A stretch of 64,000 bases of DNA, taken from positions 91,920,501 to 91,984,500 of the forward strand of contig CM074858.1 in the NCBI GenBank assembly GCA_037501455.1, read 5' to 3'. Under the pieces are notes generated by a model. It ran no database searches. It was not told the DNA's origin and was given only the letters and a program-made list of their open reading frames with translations. Made by a program: the position numbers and the translations under genes. The stretch is from Lantana camara. Taxonomy: Eukaryota > Streptophyta > Magnoliopsida > Lamiales > Verbenaceae. Positions 24,491-36,342 of the stretch are shown here, one piece after another (the stretch's first letter is position 1; each line of letters starts with the position of its first letter).

Positions 24491-24507
24491 GCTAATTGCT
24501 CGTTAGC
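24491..24507 (-). promoter_or_regulatory. Conserved U3 dyad (LTR I)
   Basis: Identical to the copy in LTR 1 (minus strand GCTAACGAGCAATTAGC), inside a closely matching U3 block (about 24400-24530). Confidence 0.6.
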
Positions 24508-24942
24508 CCCTGATTTGGTTCCACAATTCGAAATAAATTCGTTAACACGTCAAATGAATTAAAAAACATAAAGCGAGCATGTAGGCATGTTCATAACACA
24601 CATATTTACGACATACTAAATTTCCGTAACATTTCGATATCATTTCATATGAGAACGTAGCACAAATAAACAAGCATGCGTATATCCTTAATAAATTCAT
24701 GCATTGCAATTTAAAACTAAAGTTTAAATTCCATTTTAAATATAATCCAAGGTCAACAGATTTTAATAAATTAATGTAAATGATTAAGGCATAATTAATT
24801 AACATGATACTTAATTAACAATTTATAATAAAATTAAATATGAAACACTTATAAACAATTAATCACATAGTTAGATAATCTAATTGCGCAATTTATAAAC
24901 AAATACGACACATTAGTTTAAACGAAAAACCGGGGCGTTACA

Positions 24943-24947
24943 CTGAT
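24943..24947. repeat. Target-site duplication of solo LTR I, right (CTGAT)
   Basis: Pairs with CCGAT at 21051-21055, one substitution apart. Confidence 0.85.
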
Positions 24948-25567
24948 CCCCTCTCTTTTGGGATATTGATGAGTGGAGATGGACTAAAGATGGAAAGCTC
25001 GAAAGAGCTAAGAAGCCTAAGGAGATTCAGGACACCATTGAGAGGGTGAAAGTGATTAGACAGAGGTTGAAAGCGGCACAGGACCGGCAGAAAAGTTATG
25101 CAGATAAGAGGAGATGACCCTTAGAGTTTGAGAAAGGAGATAAGGTCTTTTTAAAGGCATCTCCTAGAAAAGGGTATGCTCGGATTGGTAAGGGCGGGAA
25201 ACTTAATCCTCACTACTTAGGCCCCTTTGAGATACTTGATCGAGTTGGGGAACTAGCTTACAGACTTGATTTACCTTCGAGCTTAACCGGGATTCATAAT
25301 GTATTCAATGTTTCTCAGCTTCGGAAACATTATCCCGATGAGTCTTCTATTCTCCCAGTTGAGAAAGTTCAGTTGGAGCCGGATTTGACCTTTAAGAAGT
25401 ACCCGGTTAAGGTGATGGACCAGAAGATGCAAGAATTGAGGAATAGGCAAATCCCTCTTGTGAAAGTCTTGTGGCGTGATCAAGAATCCGAGGAAGCCAC
25501 TTGGGAGACTGAGGATAAGATGAAACAGTTGTATCCGGAACTTTTCAAGACTTCGCCTCGGACATGA
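24948..25567 (+). pseudogene. pol: Element A integrase C-terminus with chromodomain-like tail
   Basis: This continues the pol frame after LTR I: PLFWD-type wording, then RLKAAQDRQKSYADKRR, a TGA at about 25117-25119, GDKVFLKASPRKGYARIGKG (the GPY/F-type module with GPFEILDRVG), SQLRKHYPDES, and a final VKVLWRDQESEEATWETED tail ending at TGA 25565-25567. The tail is placed and worded like the chromodomain remnant of Tekay-type chromoviruses, which in that family steers integration to heterochromatin. The polypurine tract follows 14 bases later. Confidence 0.9.
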
Positions 25568-25581
25568 GGACAGGTCCTTTT

Positions 25582-25593
25582 GAAGGAGGGAGG
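25582..25593 (+). other. Polypurine tract of element A
   Basis: GAAGGAGGGAGG lies two bases before the 3' LTR (25596). In LTR elements this tract primes plus-strand DNA synthesis. Confidence 0.9.
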
Positions 25594-25928
25594 TTTGTAA
25601 CATCCCGACTGATCAGACTTTCAGGTAACCTATTATGTGCGTTATTTAATGAATTCTCTTATGTGATTGCGTGATATTTAATTGCTAGAGTGAATTAATT
25701 GGGATGCTTGAATTTAGTTACTTTGGCATGAATTTGTTTAACTTGATCGTTTAACTTCCTTTGCTTCGCATTTCGTTCGTTTTGGATTCGAATCTGATTC
25801 TGATTTTTGTGAAATCTTGATATGTGTTAGTTATATGCTTTATGGACTCGATTATATGCTCATTATATGTTTTGGTATTTGTTTTGATTGCCTTTTTGGG
25901 TTCGTTTTGGAGACGGGACCTAAAGGAA

Positions 25929-25945
25929 GCTAAAGAGCATTTAGC
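25929..25945 (+). promoter_or_regulatory. Conserved U3 dyad (element A, 3' LTR)
   Basis: GCTAAAGAGCATTTAGC, same as in the 5' LTR. Confidence 0.65.
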
Positions 25946-26842
25946 GCACCTTGGGTTCCGGGATGCGTATCTTGACCTCGGGAATTCGGATTCGAATTCC
26001 GTCACCTCTCTTGAACTCGTTTTGACGATTCGGGTTCAATGGGACAAGCCTCACATTTTTCTAAGTCCATTAAGACCCTCGAATTTCAACTGTAACAAGC
26101 CCCTTTCGCCTAAAGTGCACCTCTTAACCTAGTATTGCTTTATGGACCCTACTTAAACCCTAACCAAGCCTTAACCTTGACTCCTAACCCTTGGTTAAGC
26201 CCTCTCTTTCCCTTTATGCTGTTGAAACCGAACCAAACCCCTCTCTCTCACCAAAAACCCATCAGCTCAAGCAAGGAGGAAGAGAAGAGAAGAAACCCTT
26301 TGCCATTTTTGTGATTTTTGAGCTCAAAACACCACCAAAGCTTCTCCAATTTGAAAGGTAAGTTCATGGTTATAATCTACACTCTCTCTTCTCTCTTTTA
26401 TGTGTTCTTGAGTTGATTTCCATGGTTGATTGAAGAGATATGGATAGCATGTGGATTAGGGAGAATTGTTGATTCTTGCTCCTTTCTTGTTTCCTTGAGA
26501 TATGGTGATGATTTATGACTTCTAGAGCATGATTCTTGGAATTTATTGCATTTCCTTTCATGGTTGTTGAGTTATGATTAATTTTCCATTAATGAAGCTT
26601 GAGGATTGGGTGATATAACTTGATGCATTTCTTCTCATTCTTGCCTTGTTTGCTTGCATTTTTGTGACTGAAGTTATTGCTACTTATTGGGCATGAAATG
26701 TTGATGAATTGGTGTCATTTTGTTGCATGTTGTATGTATTTTAGAAGGCATAAGAGTCTCCTAAGTGCCCCCAACCGAAATCCCCTGTTTTTGCCTCCAT
26801 TTTCGGACTTGTTTCGCCAAAAATTTTTCCAGGCCGAAGGCC

Positions 26843-26974
26843 TGACACGGCCGCGTCAGTTTACAAAGGAAAATGGACACGGCCGTGTTGAGTCCTCGGA
26901 AATGTTTTTTTTTGAATTAATTTTCCGGACACGGCCGTGTCCGCCCCCTTTGTATTTTTGACACGGCCGCGTCC
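26843..26974. repeat. CACGGCCGTG palindrome cluster (element A, 3' LTR)
   Basis: Units at 26843-26858, 26875-26890, 26927-26942 (GGACACGGCCGTGTCC, a perfect 16-bp palindrome) and 26959-26974. The third unit is perfect here and damaged in the 5' LTR. Confidence 0.8.
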
Positions 26975-28674
26975 AACAGGGTGGCGTCCGGGGAGATTTC
27001 TTTCGCCTTTTCGTCGCTTCTCGTTGGTTCCTCTTGCCTTGTTTTTGATGTGTATGCATGATTAACTTGTTATACTATGTGTTAAGCTTTGTGTTATGAA
27101 TTTGTGCCTTCATTTACATCCTTGTTTATGATATACGTTCTTATATGCATTGAATGCTCGTAAATGACCTAAATGTGGGTTCATTTCATATCATTTGCAT
27201 CATAAGCATACATATGCATGTACCGAGCATCAATGTGGTTCATTTTGAGTCTAAGAGTGTTCCTTGTTGTTTGTCTTGTTCAGAGGATCTTCCCGTTGAG
27301 GACGAGCTTGCTCAGTAGGTGTCCGGTTTCCCTTTTTGGTCACCACTACGCACTTTGATAAGGTGAGGTTTTGTTCTTTTAGTTATTTGACCTATGACCC
27401 TAATTTGTTTTGAAGCCTCGCATGCGAATACGTATAGTATATGGTAAATATGTGTATGATACATATGTTGCGGGATTTTCCCATTTGTTATAAGAGTTGG
27501 AAAACGCTTTGTATAAATATATAAGATATTTTGCCTTTGTTTAGAAAAGTTTAGCTTTGTGCAAGTGTGTGTGTGTGAGCGAGATGTGGCTTTGAAAGAC
27601 AAGCTTTGAGATATGTAAGTGTGATTTCCGTGATCTGTTTGGGCCCCGGAGTGTGGTATGGTAATCTCGGGACGACCGAGTGGTCACCGAGCTCTTCCAT
27701 CAACACCTCCATTTGAGAGTCTCACCCAACCTTGGGAGGTTGAGGAAGGGTGTTTCTCTTGAGCCGACGGAGGCAACCGTCGAAGGTTTCAAGGTATTAA
27801 TTAAACCTTGTCTTGTTTCTGTGTCTGTGGATAGTTAGGGCCGATCAACCTTTCTATCAACCGGTGTTGGGGATGGATTCTGATTTGTTTTGCTTTGCTT
27901 TGTTCTTCGTTTATGGAAGTTGGGAGGTGTGACTCGTACTCACCGAGTTCGTTTAGCTTTGTATGATCTATGAAATGAGAGTGGATTCCTAATTACCTAA
28001 AAACTTGAGTTTGAGCTTTGGCCGTTTGCCTTTTCCTTAAAATATATATATCTATATCACGGGAATTATTTTGGCTTGCAAAACCCACTCTCGGTTCATG
28101 GATCCTTTCGTTTTGGTCGACTGCTTTGCTCTATATATATATTGGGTGCGTGAGTTAGCACCCCACTAGTCGCTAGGACTAACCCTCGTTGTTGTTTTTC
28201 CCCTTTTTCCTTTCTTTTGAGTTTGCAGGTACTTCCGGGTCAAGCTAGGCGGCAAGTGTCTTTTGAGTTTACTTGTGGTATAGCTTGAGTCCGCATGCAT
28301 CGTAGTGGATTCCCTTTCTGCTTCTTATGTATTTTGGATTATGTATTATGACTATACTTATGTTATTTTGGCCGGGATGGCATTGTACATCTTGTATATG
28401 ATCTAGCATGGTCGTTTGAATACTTGACCCTCCCCCATTTTGGATATGTATATATATGTGATGATCTTGGGAATCATGTTTGGTATATGAATTGCTTCCG
28501 CAACTCTGATTTTAATTTGCGCAGTTCTTGAGGGTCTAGGCCGCCTAGCGAGGGTGTGAGTTTTGTGTGTCTCCCGTTCGCTATGGTTTGATACGGGTAC
28601 GAACTCCCTATTTCCTTACTTGTGTTAAACCTTAGTGCGGGGGATGTGGCGCCCTTCGCTCCGGGGTTGTTACA

Positions 28675-28679
28675 ATCTC
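28675..28679. repeat. Target-site duplication of element A, right (ATCTC)
   Basis: Direct repeat of 13923-13927. Confidence 0.97.
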
Positions 28680-28976
28680 CTTTAGAAATTTCACATACGT
28701 CGACATTTGTGCTAGTGCTTCTACAAACGGAATGTTGATATGCAGCTCTTTGAAGATACTCAATCACTTCTCAAGTTGTTTCTCAAATTTTTGTTTCTGT
28801 AATCTTTGGGGGAAACAGACCCGTGGCACATGCTCTTTGGGTACCACATTCACCTTCGGTTTTGAGGGGAGCTCTTTCTTCTTCTCCTCTACATTTCCTT
28901 TCTTAGTCTCAACAACTTCTGCAGGTTTCTCACCAACAATATTTTCTACATCAGAGTCTGCAGGCAACTTTGCTCC
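28680..28976 (-). pseudogene. gag: Athila-type gag C-terminus (copy 1)
   Basis: On the minus strand: a Lys/Glu-rich linker (VVETKKGNVEEKKKELPSKP), then CFPQRLQKQKFEKQLEKFLK, ELHINIPFVEAL and YVKFLKEI, where element A cut it. The frame continues at 13922 with NKRKLEEYTTIALIEE. This gag-protease linker wording is characteristic of Athila-type elements. A TAA lies just upstream of the preserved part, and LTR fragment H begins at the border. Confidence 0.88.
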
Positions 28977-29777
28977 TTAGTGGAGGAAGGAGTTCCGGGC
29001 ATAGGGATTCATGTACCCTATGCTCACCATGACTGGATAGATGGGCCTTGCAAACCCACCATCACCGGAGGGAAAAGGGACACTGAAATTGCTATTGATT
29101 AATTGCACTGTAATTACTTGCATGACCACGTAACCAATTGATAACCTAACTATTATACACTTTTGGAGTAAAGGGTGGAGAATTGCCCTCACTCGTTGGG
29201 CCACTGATTGACTGAAATTGATTAAATTGTTAAACTTGATAGTTGTAATCTCGGGCGATGTTTATTTTATTATTGCACTTATGTTGCTCTTTCCCAAAAC
29301 TTTACCCGAGATTATGGCTTGCATGATAACTGTGTTTATATTTATATACCCCTCACTCAGTCTTCCATAGACTGATGTCTCCACCTTTCAGGTTGTTGTA
29401 GGTGCATGCTAGGCAGGAATTAGAGTCTTGTGGAGTCTTTAATTTGGGTCTAGCACACTACACCTTCTTATTGATGCATACGGATATTTATGACCTATTT
29501 ATGCTATTTTGGGAATATTGTACACATATGGTTATCGTTGCATGTGTTAGAAATTTTGAACTTTTGATGTAAATGTTCTTGCTTAATGACAATGGTTATG
29601 CCTCCGCTGATTTACATTACAGATTGTATGGTTTCGAAGTTATTCCCGCCTAGTTAGGATGTTTTTTTTTATTGTCTCCCGTTCGCTATATGTTTAGTTC
29701 AGGTATGGATTATCCGTTTCATATGTGGACTGAACTATAGTACGGGGGATGTGGCTACCTTGCGTTTCGGGTGCTAC
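28977..29777 (+). mobile_element. Gypsy LTR fragment H (3' part of an LTR)
   Basis: It matches the terminal part of LTR E in reverse: the GTGGAGGAAGGAG start, the CACTCAGTCTTCCATAGACTG tract, the Met-type CTCCCGTTCGCTATA block, a stem TAGTTCA (29695-29701)/TGAACTA (29731-29737), then TACGGGGGATGTGG and GGGTGCTAC. The front of the LTR is missing, the final A is lost, no primer site follows and no duplication is seen, so it was trimmed by deletion at both borders. Confidence 0.8.
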
Positions 29778-30680
29778 CTTAGAGCGTCACAATAGACTAT
29801 TTTTCTAGTAGTGTATAATAGGGGTTCCTCTCAATAATAATGATTGATGTCCGAAAAGAACTTCTTTTGGTGTGAGTTCATATTCAGTGGAAGCACCCTA
29901 CTCACTAAGAAGTTCACAAAATCGCCATATCATGGAATAGAGGCAACCACTTGGAATAATTACTCATCGGGAATAGACTCCGCTATCAATTCATCATCCT
30001 TCTTGATCTCCACTAAACTCCAATCTTGAGAAATGATCCGTAACAACATATTTCGTTCCTTTCTTATCAAGTATTTCCAAATCAAATTCTGGAATGAGGA
30101 TCCACCGAATCAATCTAGGCTTCGAATCTTTCTTAGATAAGAGGTACTTGATTGCCACATGATCGGTGTACACCACTGTCTTCGAACCTAACAAGTAAGA
30201 GCCAAATTTGTCAAATGTATATAGAATTGCTAAAAGCTCTTTTTCGGTAGTGGCATAGCTTAATTGAGCATCATTCAAAGCTTTGCTAGCATAAGCACTA
30301 ACATGTAAACGCTTCTCTCATTTTTGGCCTAAAATGGCACCAATTGTAAGATCACTTGCATCGCACATGAGCTCGAACAGAAGGCTCTAATTTGGTACCA
30401 CCATGATAGGAGCCGATGTGAGTTCTTTCTTTAACCTTTCAAAGGCAATTAAACAAGCTTCATTAAAATTGAACTCAATATCTTTTTGTAATAAGGCACA
30501 TAAAGGGAGAGAGTTTTTGGAGAAGTCTTTAATAAACCGCAGGTTGAAACCGTTATGACCCAAGGAACTTCGAACACCCTTCACATTTGTGGGTGGTGGG
30601 AGTTTTGAATTCAATTCAATTTTTACTTTGTCCACCTCGATCTCCCTAGCCGACACTCCATGCCCTAACATAATGCCCTC
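29778..30680 (-). pseudogene. pol: Athila-type RT end, RNase H and integrase start (copy 2)
   Basis: On the minus strand: RT end (30680-30390, GIMLGHGVSAREIEVDKVKI and LPPPTNVKGVRS), RNase H (about 30387-29994, [36 protein letters not shown]), then an integrase-leading piece to about 29800 with damaged wording. Frames are interrupted near 30400 and 29990. Its own RT front is missing at the joint with element B (30681). The upstream part of this copy lies at 52904-53348 and 60577-61045. Confidence 0.82.
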
Positions 30681-33600
30681 TAGCACTCGAGAAATACTAC
30701 GGCGAATGGTATAGACGGTACTTAAGTAGAGCGTAAGGTAAAATGCAACGGAAGATAGGGAAATTTAAAACTTGCAAGTAAACGACATGGTAACCTACAG
30801 AAAAGTAAATGATATTATAAGGGGGTAATGTAGTAGAGTAGTATAAAGTATAAGGGCAACTTATTTATGATATATACTTGATCAGGATTAAGTGCCCTTA
30901 ACCTAATCCTGACTTAATATGCCCGACACCTATAGCTTCATGATACCTCTAGGTGTCGATTTCCTCGCTTTCTGAAATTATACATTTGAAAACAGGCGAG
31001 AGGTTAGTCAAAATGACTTAAGTGAAAGAATATTAGTGTATATGTATAGTACTTATATATATATATGACCAAGGGGCTCTCGGTCTTAAAGTAATAGCAG
31101 TAGGATATGACAAATATAATACGGTTCATAAGTTTAAAATAGGGTTAGGGATATATGGAGATTATTTTCAAGGTATGAACCGCTTAATAAAAGGTTTTGT
31201 ATTACCCGCAAGTAAGGTCTCTCCAACTGTACTCTTGAAATATTTAGTAAAATAGTATCGGGTTGATCCAGGCACCTGTACTTTAATAAAACCAAGTATG
31301 ATAACAACTCCGCTACTCCGTGGTGTCAATAGGGGATCAAACCCTAGAGTCGATATATGTAATAAGTGGGAAAAAGCTATCTTTCCCAGGGAGGTCATCT
31401 CCGTTATAAACCTCTTGGCGTGGAGTAACTAACCTCCAGCTAAACCATTACCAAGAGTTGGTGGCGGTGTGTGGCACCAACAATACCCTCTGCCCTATAC
31501 CTTCCGGGTAATTGCTCGACATAGCTGCATACCGAGGCCTATAAGAATAATGATTAAGGACTTACTTGCTTAGTCGGGAATCAGTTCTTAGTAATAATAG
31601 GACTAAAGTAATGTACGGATAAGATACTGATTCCGACTTAAAAGTATTTTCCTCTCAGAGAGGTATATTATAATAATATGTATAGGTAGGAAATCAATGA
31701 TAGGTAGGTTTTAGAAATAGTTTTTATATAGATATACATAGATATAGTCATGATTCCAGTTGAAAATGTTTTAACCCTCACCTAGTACCGAGATTCAAAT
31801 AGAATTGAGCGGATCCCACTGTACAGTATTATCGTCGCCTGAAAGTAATAACTACTACTGACTTAGAACTAGGTTCTTATTATTCTAATCAAATAATCAC
31901 ATACAATATCCTAATTAAATAATCACATAAGGTACATGTTAGGTAACACGTTAAAGTATTCCCGTTAATCCCTAATCTTAACCTTTTAAGGAAATTTAAT
32001 TATTTAATTAAGTTTTATGAAGTCTCTAACTACTTAAATATTTAATCCCATTATGATCCTTATTGGAATATTAGAAATGAAATTTAACGTCTAATTTGGC
32101 TTTGTAGGTTATATTTGCAAATTGTTTTACAATTTATCGATTTTTGGAGAATTCAGGTAAAAATCTTTCTTTAAAAATTCCAAAACCTATTTCATAATTA
32201 TTTTTAAATGAATTTCGAAATTAATTGAATATATGTTGACCAAAATATCAAAATTGCTATTGAAAACATTTACTATTCAAATTTCTAAGAATTAAACACT
32301 TTATAACATAAAATTGAACACATACACTCACACACTATCACACGTGCACCATAAATTATTCAAGAACGTTATGAATATGTTCTTAGGCTTATGAATATGT
32401 TCATATTAGTTCATAATCATATTTAATAAACTCTAAGTTCATAACACATAATTAAACTTAAAATGTAGGACTTTATGTAACTTTAACCATAAAATTAATT
32501 CTAAATAAATTATTCTAGGCATGAACTTAATCAAATAAGATCATACATATTTGAAGACATACTCACATTATATAATATCATAATTCATATATTTAATTAA
32601 ATAAAATTCCATAATGTAGACACACTGTACATAAAACTAACAATTATGCATATATTTCATAAAGTAAAATTCCTAAAGCATACTTTGATTAAATCTAAGC
32701 ATGCTACAACTAATATTATACTAAGAACATAATATAAAACATGAAATAATAAAAGAAAACACACCTTAGAGAGAGAGAGAGGGGGGTTTACCGTGAGGAA
32801 GGGAGAGAGTGTGATGATTTTGGTGTGAATTTTTGTGTATGCTCTCTAGGGTATTTATAGGTGTAATGTTGGGGGTTTAAGTGAAATTAACTATAGTTTA
32901 GAGTAGTGACTAAGGGCTTTAGGGTAGCTAAGTGTATTATCTAGGGTGGCTAGGTGTATGGCTAGGTGTAATGTGATGAAGGAGATTATTTATACATATA
33001 TTATGTAATAAATACATTTTAATAAAATAAATCTAAAATAGGGTGAAAATACTAATAAAATGTAGAAGAATACCTAGATTTTAATTTAAAATGAGAAAAT
33101 TTTCAAAAGAAAGAGAATCGTAAGAGCTTTCTGATGGTTATGAACACTTAACGTTTAAATGTCTAAAGTTAAAGTAGTATGCGTTCGAAATTATGAAAAA
33201 TATGAGAAAATTCTCAAAACTGAGCTAGGATGTGAATTAATTTCTGAGAAATTTTTCATGACTCTTAAAATAATTTAAGAATTATTTTGAGTATAATATT
33301 GGATACCAAAGGTTGTACGGTTTAAAAGTTAGTTTTTACGGTGGGAATAACACTTTAGATAAAATAAGAAAAATTTATAAAAGAAGCTAGGGGTTGAACT
33401 AAGGTTTGGAAAAAGTCTTAAAATTCATAAAATAATCCGAGGATAGTTTTGGTTATAATATTTGATAGGGAAAACGTTGAATTTCAAAAATCTCTAAATT
33501 AGGGTTAAAGTAGGGGTTTTAGCCAATTTTGGTTACTACGGGAGCTACGATGAGAATTAGGGTTTGGGAATGATATCATAATTCATAAAATTTTGTAAGG

Positions 33601-33976
33601 ATTCATTTGAACCCAATGTGGGATAGGTAAAAGTGTCCCAAAAAATTTCTACATCTCGGAATAAATAGTTACTAGGGACCTAATGGGAATTTTTGACAAA
33701 CAATTTCCAAAGCGTATCTGGGGATAATAAAAGCTATGATATGGTTCTCGAAAACGTAGAATCTAAATTTCTATGGTCTCATGATAAATATGTGAAGGTT
33801 TAGATTCGGTGAATGAATAGTGATAGGTGTTTCATAGTGAAATACGGATCAAATTTAAAGTTTAAAGGCACATAATTCACATAAATGCAATTTATGATGG
33901 ATTGAGGGTATAAAAGCTTTTATCTTAACCTTCTACTTACCTGTTTTATCTTGGCCCTGAAATCTGGGTTGTTAGA
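30681..33976 (-). mobile_element. 3' LTR of element B (end truncated)
   Basis: It matches the 5' LTR (49503-52903) along its length. The right end reads GGTTGTTAGA where the other copy has GGCTGTTACA. The left end lacks about 65 bp present at 49503-49567. It includes a donor-like TAAG|GTGTG at 32764 after a CT-rich leader, and a strong hairpin at 30924-30958. The border (CTAG) could be shared with the Athila sequence. Confidence 0.9.
30924..30958 (-). other. Hairpin near LTR B end
   Basis: CGACACCTATAG (30924-30935) and CTCTAGGTGTCG (30947-30958) pair at 11 of 12 positions around an 11-nt loop. The 5' LTR has the same hairpin at 49806-49840, differing only in the loop (CATGA versus CAAGA). 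Confidence 0.7.
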
Positions 33977-33990
33977 ATCCTTCCCCTTTA
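33977..33990 (-). other. Polypurine tract of element B
   Basis: On the minus strand TAAAGGGGAAGGAT directly precedes the 3' LTR. Confidence 0.85.
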
Positions 33991-35182
33991 ATGAGAATTT
34001 GTCCTCAAATTTTATTCCTGTTTTGGAACAATTCGGGGTAATGTTTCTGCATCTTTTCCTAGGTCACCCATGTCCTTTCCATAATACCTTAACAAGGGGG
34101 ATTTTTTGATTTCTTAGTTAATGGAATTTCCTATCCAAGATTTCGGTCGGTCTTACGTCTTAAGTTAAGTTGGGCTCTAGAGGTACTTCTTCTACTGACA
34201 GGATGTGGGATTCATCAGCAAAGTACTTATGGAGTTGGGATACGTGGAACACATTATGTATTCTAGTGAGGTTCGCTGGCAAATCTAGGTGGTAAGCAGT
34301 TGGTCCAAGGTGCTCTGTAATTTCAAAAGGTCCTATATACTTGGGATTGAACTTTCCACCTTTCCCAATGTGCGTAAAACCTTTTCTTGGAGATGTTTTC
34401 AAGAATACCTTTTCTCCTACAGTAAACTCTATATCAGCATAAGTCTTTTGTCTGTCTTGGACAACCTTCATTCTTTACCGAATAATCTCAATCTTTTTTC
34501 GTAGGTTCTGCTATCCATTTCTTAGCGGTCTTCTTCGTATCTCCTTTTTTGGTTGCTTTCATCTCATCCATATCCCAATATAGTGGGGATCTACACTTTT
34601 TTCCATATAGAGCTTCATAAAGAGCTGCTTTCATGGATGCCCGATAACTATTGTTGTATGCAAACTCTAAGAGGGGCAAACATTCTTTCCAATCTTCTTG
34701 GAAGTCTAGGGCCCAAGCTCGCAACATATCCTCTAAATATGTAATGTTTTTTTTCGATTGACCGTCAGTCTGCGGATGTGATACTGAACTGAAATGTAAC
34801 TTTGTTCCCATCAATCCTTGGAGATTTTTCCATAACTGCGAAGTAAATTTTGGATTTCTATAAGAGACTATGATATTAGGCACCCTATGCAATTTGATAA
34901 TCTCTTTCTGATACAACCTTGCCAAAGAACTGACCTTGTCCGTTGTTTTGGCTGGTAGAAAGTGTTTAGATTTGGTTAGCCGATCAATGATGACCCATAT
35001 ACTGTCATATCCTCCTTTTACCTTTGGCAATCTCATAATAAAATCCATAGTTATTTGTTCTCATTTCTAAGTGGGGATTGACGATGGTTGTAATTTTCCT
35101 CCAAGCTTCTGGTGTTCGATTTTGACTTGTTGACATGTCAAACACTTCTTGACATATTTAGCAATATCTCGTTTCATTCCAT
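33991..35182 (-). pseudogene. pol: Element B integrase core and C-terminus
   Basis: The minus strand resumes at the zinc site after Copia G: NGMKRDIAKYVKKCLTCQQV, two TAGs near 35060-35075, then the core (TMDFIMRLPKVKGGYDSIW). The second catalytic Asp is Tyr (SYRNPKF) and the catalytic Glu is Lys (QTDGQSKKN), so it could not join DNA. The C-terminal module (EKVFLKTSPRKGF, GPFEITEHLG, NVFHVSQLHKYF) follows at 34471-34160, and a degraded IPLVKVLWKGHG tail reaches about 34030. Confidence 0.88.
35178..35182. repeat. Target-site duplication of Copia G, left (TCCAT)
   Basis: TCCAT directly precedes the LTR (TGTTAGG) and recurs at 45020-45024 after the other LTR. Confidence 0.96.
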
Positions 35183-36342
35183 TGTTAGGAATAGTGCCCT
35201 AGAAAGCCGATTGTATATCCGCTTTGTGCTTTTCCTTATTGTAATCACATACAATCTTTGAATGAAATAACGAATTGAGGCAACACTTCTTTATATGCTC
35301 TTGATTGGTATGCGTTTACTTTAGCTGTGCATGTATGAGAACTCCCCTAATCCTAATGACTTTAGGACTCTACCATTTAGGTGAAATGGTTCATGAAACG
35401 AGCCCTATATCACATAAGTCATGATTAGTAAAATACTCCAAGCCGATGAGTCCTACAGACAGTGGGAGTGTCAACCTGACTCCTCTAAGGCTTGCTTGTG
35501 GGATCACGCCCTTAAAAAGGACCACCTTGTTTTATGGAGGTGCAAAGTGTATAGTTGATACATGCGTGATACATGAGGGTGCTTACTTTAATAAGTAAGT
35601 CCACTGAGGTGCCCCGTGTGAGAACATTCCTAAATGGGAAAGGAAGTTTCTATTTCAGGAAATGGAAACTTCCAGATTAGGAAATATCTCACGAGTCATT
35701 GATGTGATTAATTGATCCTTAAGACTTGAGGTTCCTTGTCACTTTATGAGTTAACTCTGTAGTCTTAGGTATAAGCTTTAAAGGGTGTCGCCTTAGACAA
35801 CTGATTCAAGGCTTATGTTGGGGCTGCACAAGTGATTCATGAAAGTGAATGAGAATCAAGAAAGGACCTACACTTGCATTTGCAAGGTGATCTCTTATTG
35901 TGTAAGTTATTCATATGCCATATGGAGTCCTTGGCCAAAGCAGTAGATCAAGACATCAAGAAAAGGGTTTCTTGGATTGAGATCAAATGGATATGAAATG
36001 CACTTAGCTTTAAGACCGGATTATTAGGGTTCTGATTATTCCCTTGCCATAGATCTTGGTTGAGAGATAGTAAATAGGAGGATTGTATCTCACATGAATC
36101 AATGACTTAAAGGTTCTGTCGAATCCGAACATTCCAATTCGGCTAGGGGTTAAACACCTGTTGCTAGACTATGGTCGTTTAATCTGTGGACTGATTAATT
36201 AATTAGTGAATTAATTAATTAGGGTCACTGCTAATTGAATTGAGAACCTAGAGGGTCACACACAACAACTTGGTTACATGAGTTGAGGCTTTAAAATGAT
36301 TAAACGAGTTAATCGGGCCAAAGGGTTCCACACATGTGAAAT

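Larger units (their letters stand above)
21056..24942 (-). mobile_element. Solo LTR I (3.9 kb) in element A integrase
   Basis: It starts TGTAGCGCCCC and ends GGGGCGTTACA on the plus strand. The terminal block with the stem-loop lies at its left end, so it is in minus orientation. No primer site, coding region or second LTR is present and a 5-bp duplication flanks it, so it is a solo LTR left by LTR-LTR recombination. It carries the U3 dyad (24491-24507), a donor-like CAAG|GTATG at 24071, palindromes at 23056-23183 and the terminal stem-loop at 21093-21147. At 3887 bp it is long for an LTR. It is the same family as LTR 1. Confidence 0.93.
13928..28674 (+). mobile_element. Ty3/Gypsy element A (chromovirus, probably Tekay/Del)
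   Basis: The element has 5' LTR 13928-17000, primer binding site 17009-17020, gag from 17210, pol from about 18300, polypurine tract 25582-25593 and 3' LTR 25596-28674, with a 5-bp ATCTC duplication on both sides. It is 14.7 kb including a nested 3.9-kb solo LTR (I). Three-kilobase LTRs, two zinc knuckles in gag, and a C-terminal VKVLWRD...EEATWE module like a chromodomain remnant fit the Tekay/Del chromoviruses. The lineage call is inference from these traits. All frames carry stops or shifts, so it is non-autonomous now. Confidence 0.93.
25596..28674 (+). mobile_element. 3' LTR of element A
   Basis: 3079 bp, TGTAACATCCCG to GGGGTTGTTACA, followed by ATCTC. It matches the 5' LTR along its length. 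The U3 dyad is at 25929-25945, the donor-like site at 26358, and the palindromes at 26843-26974. Confidence 0.95.
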
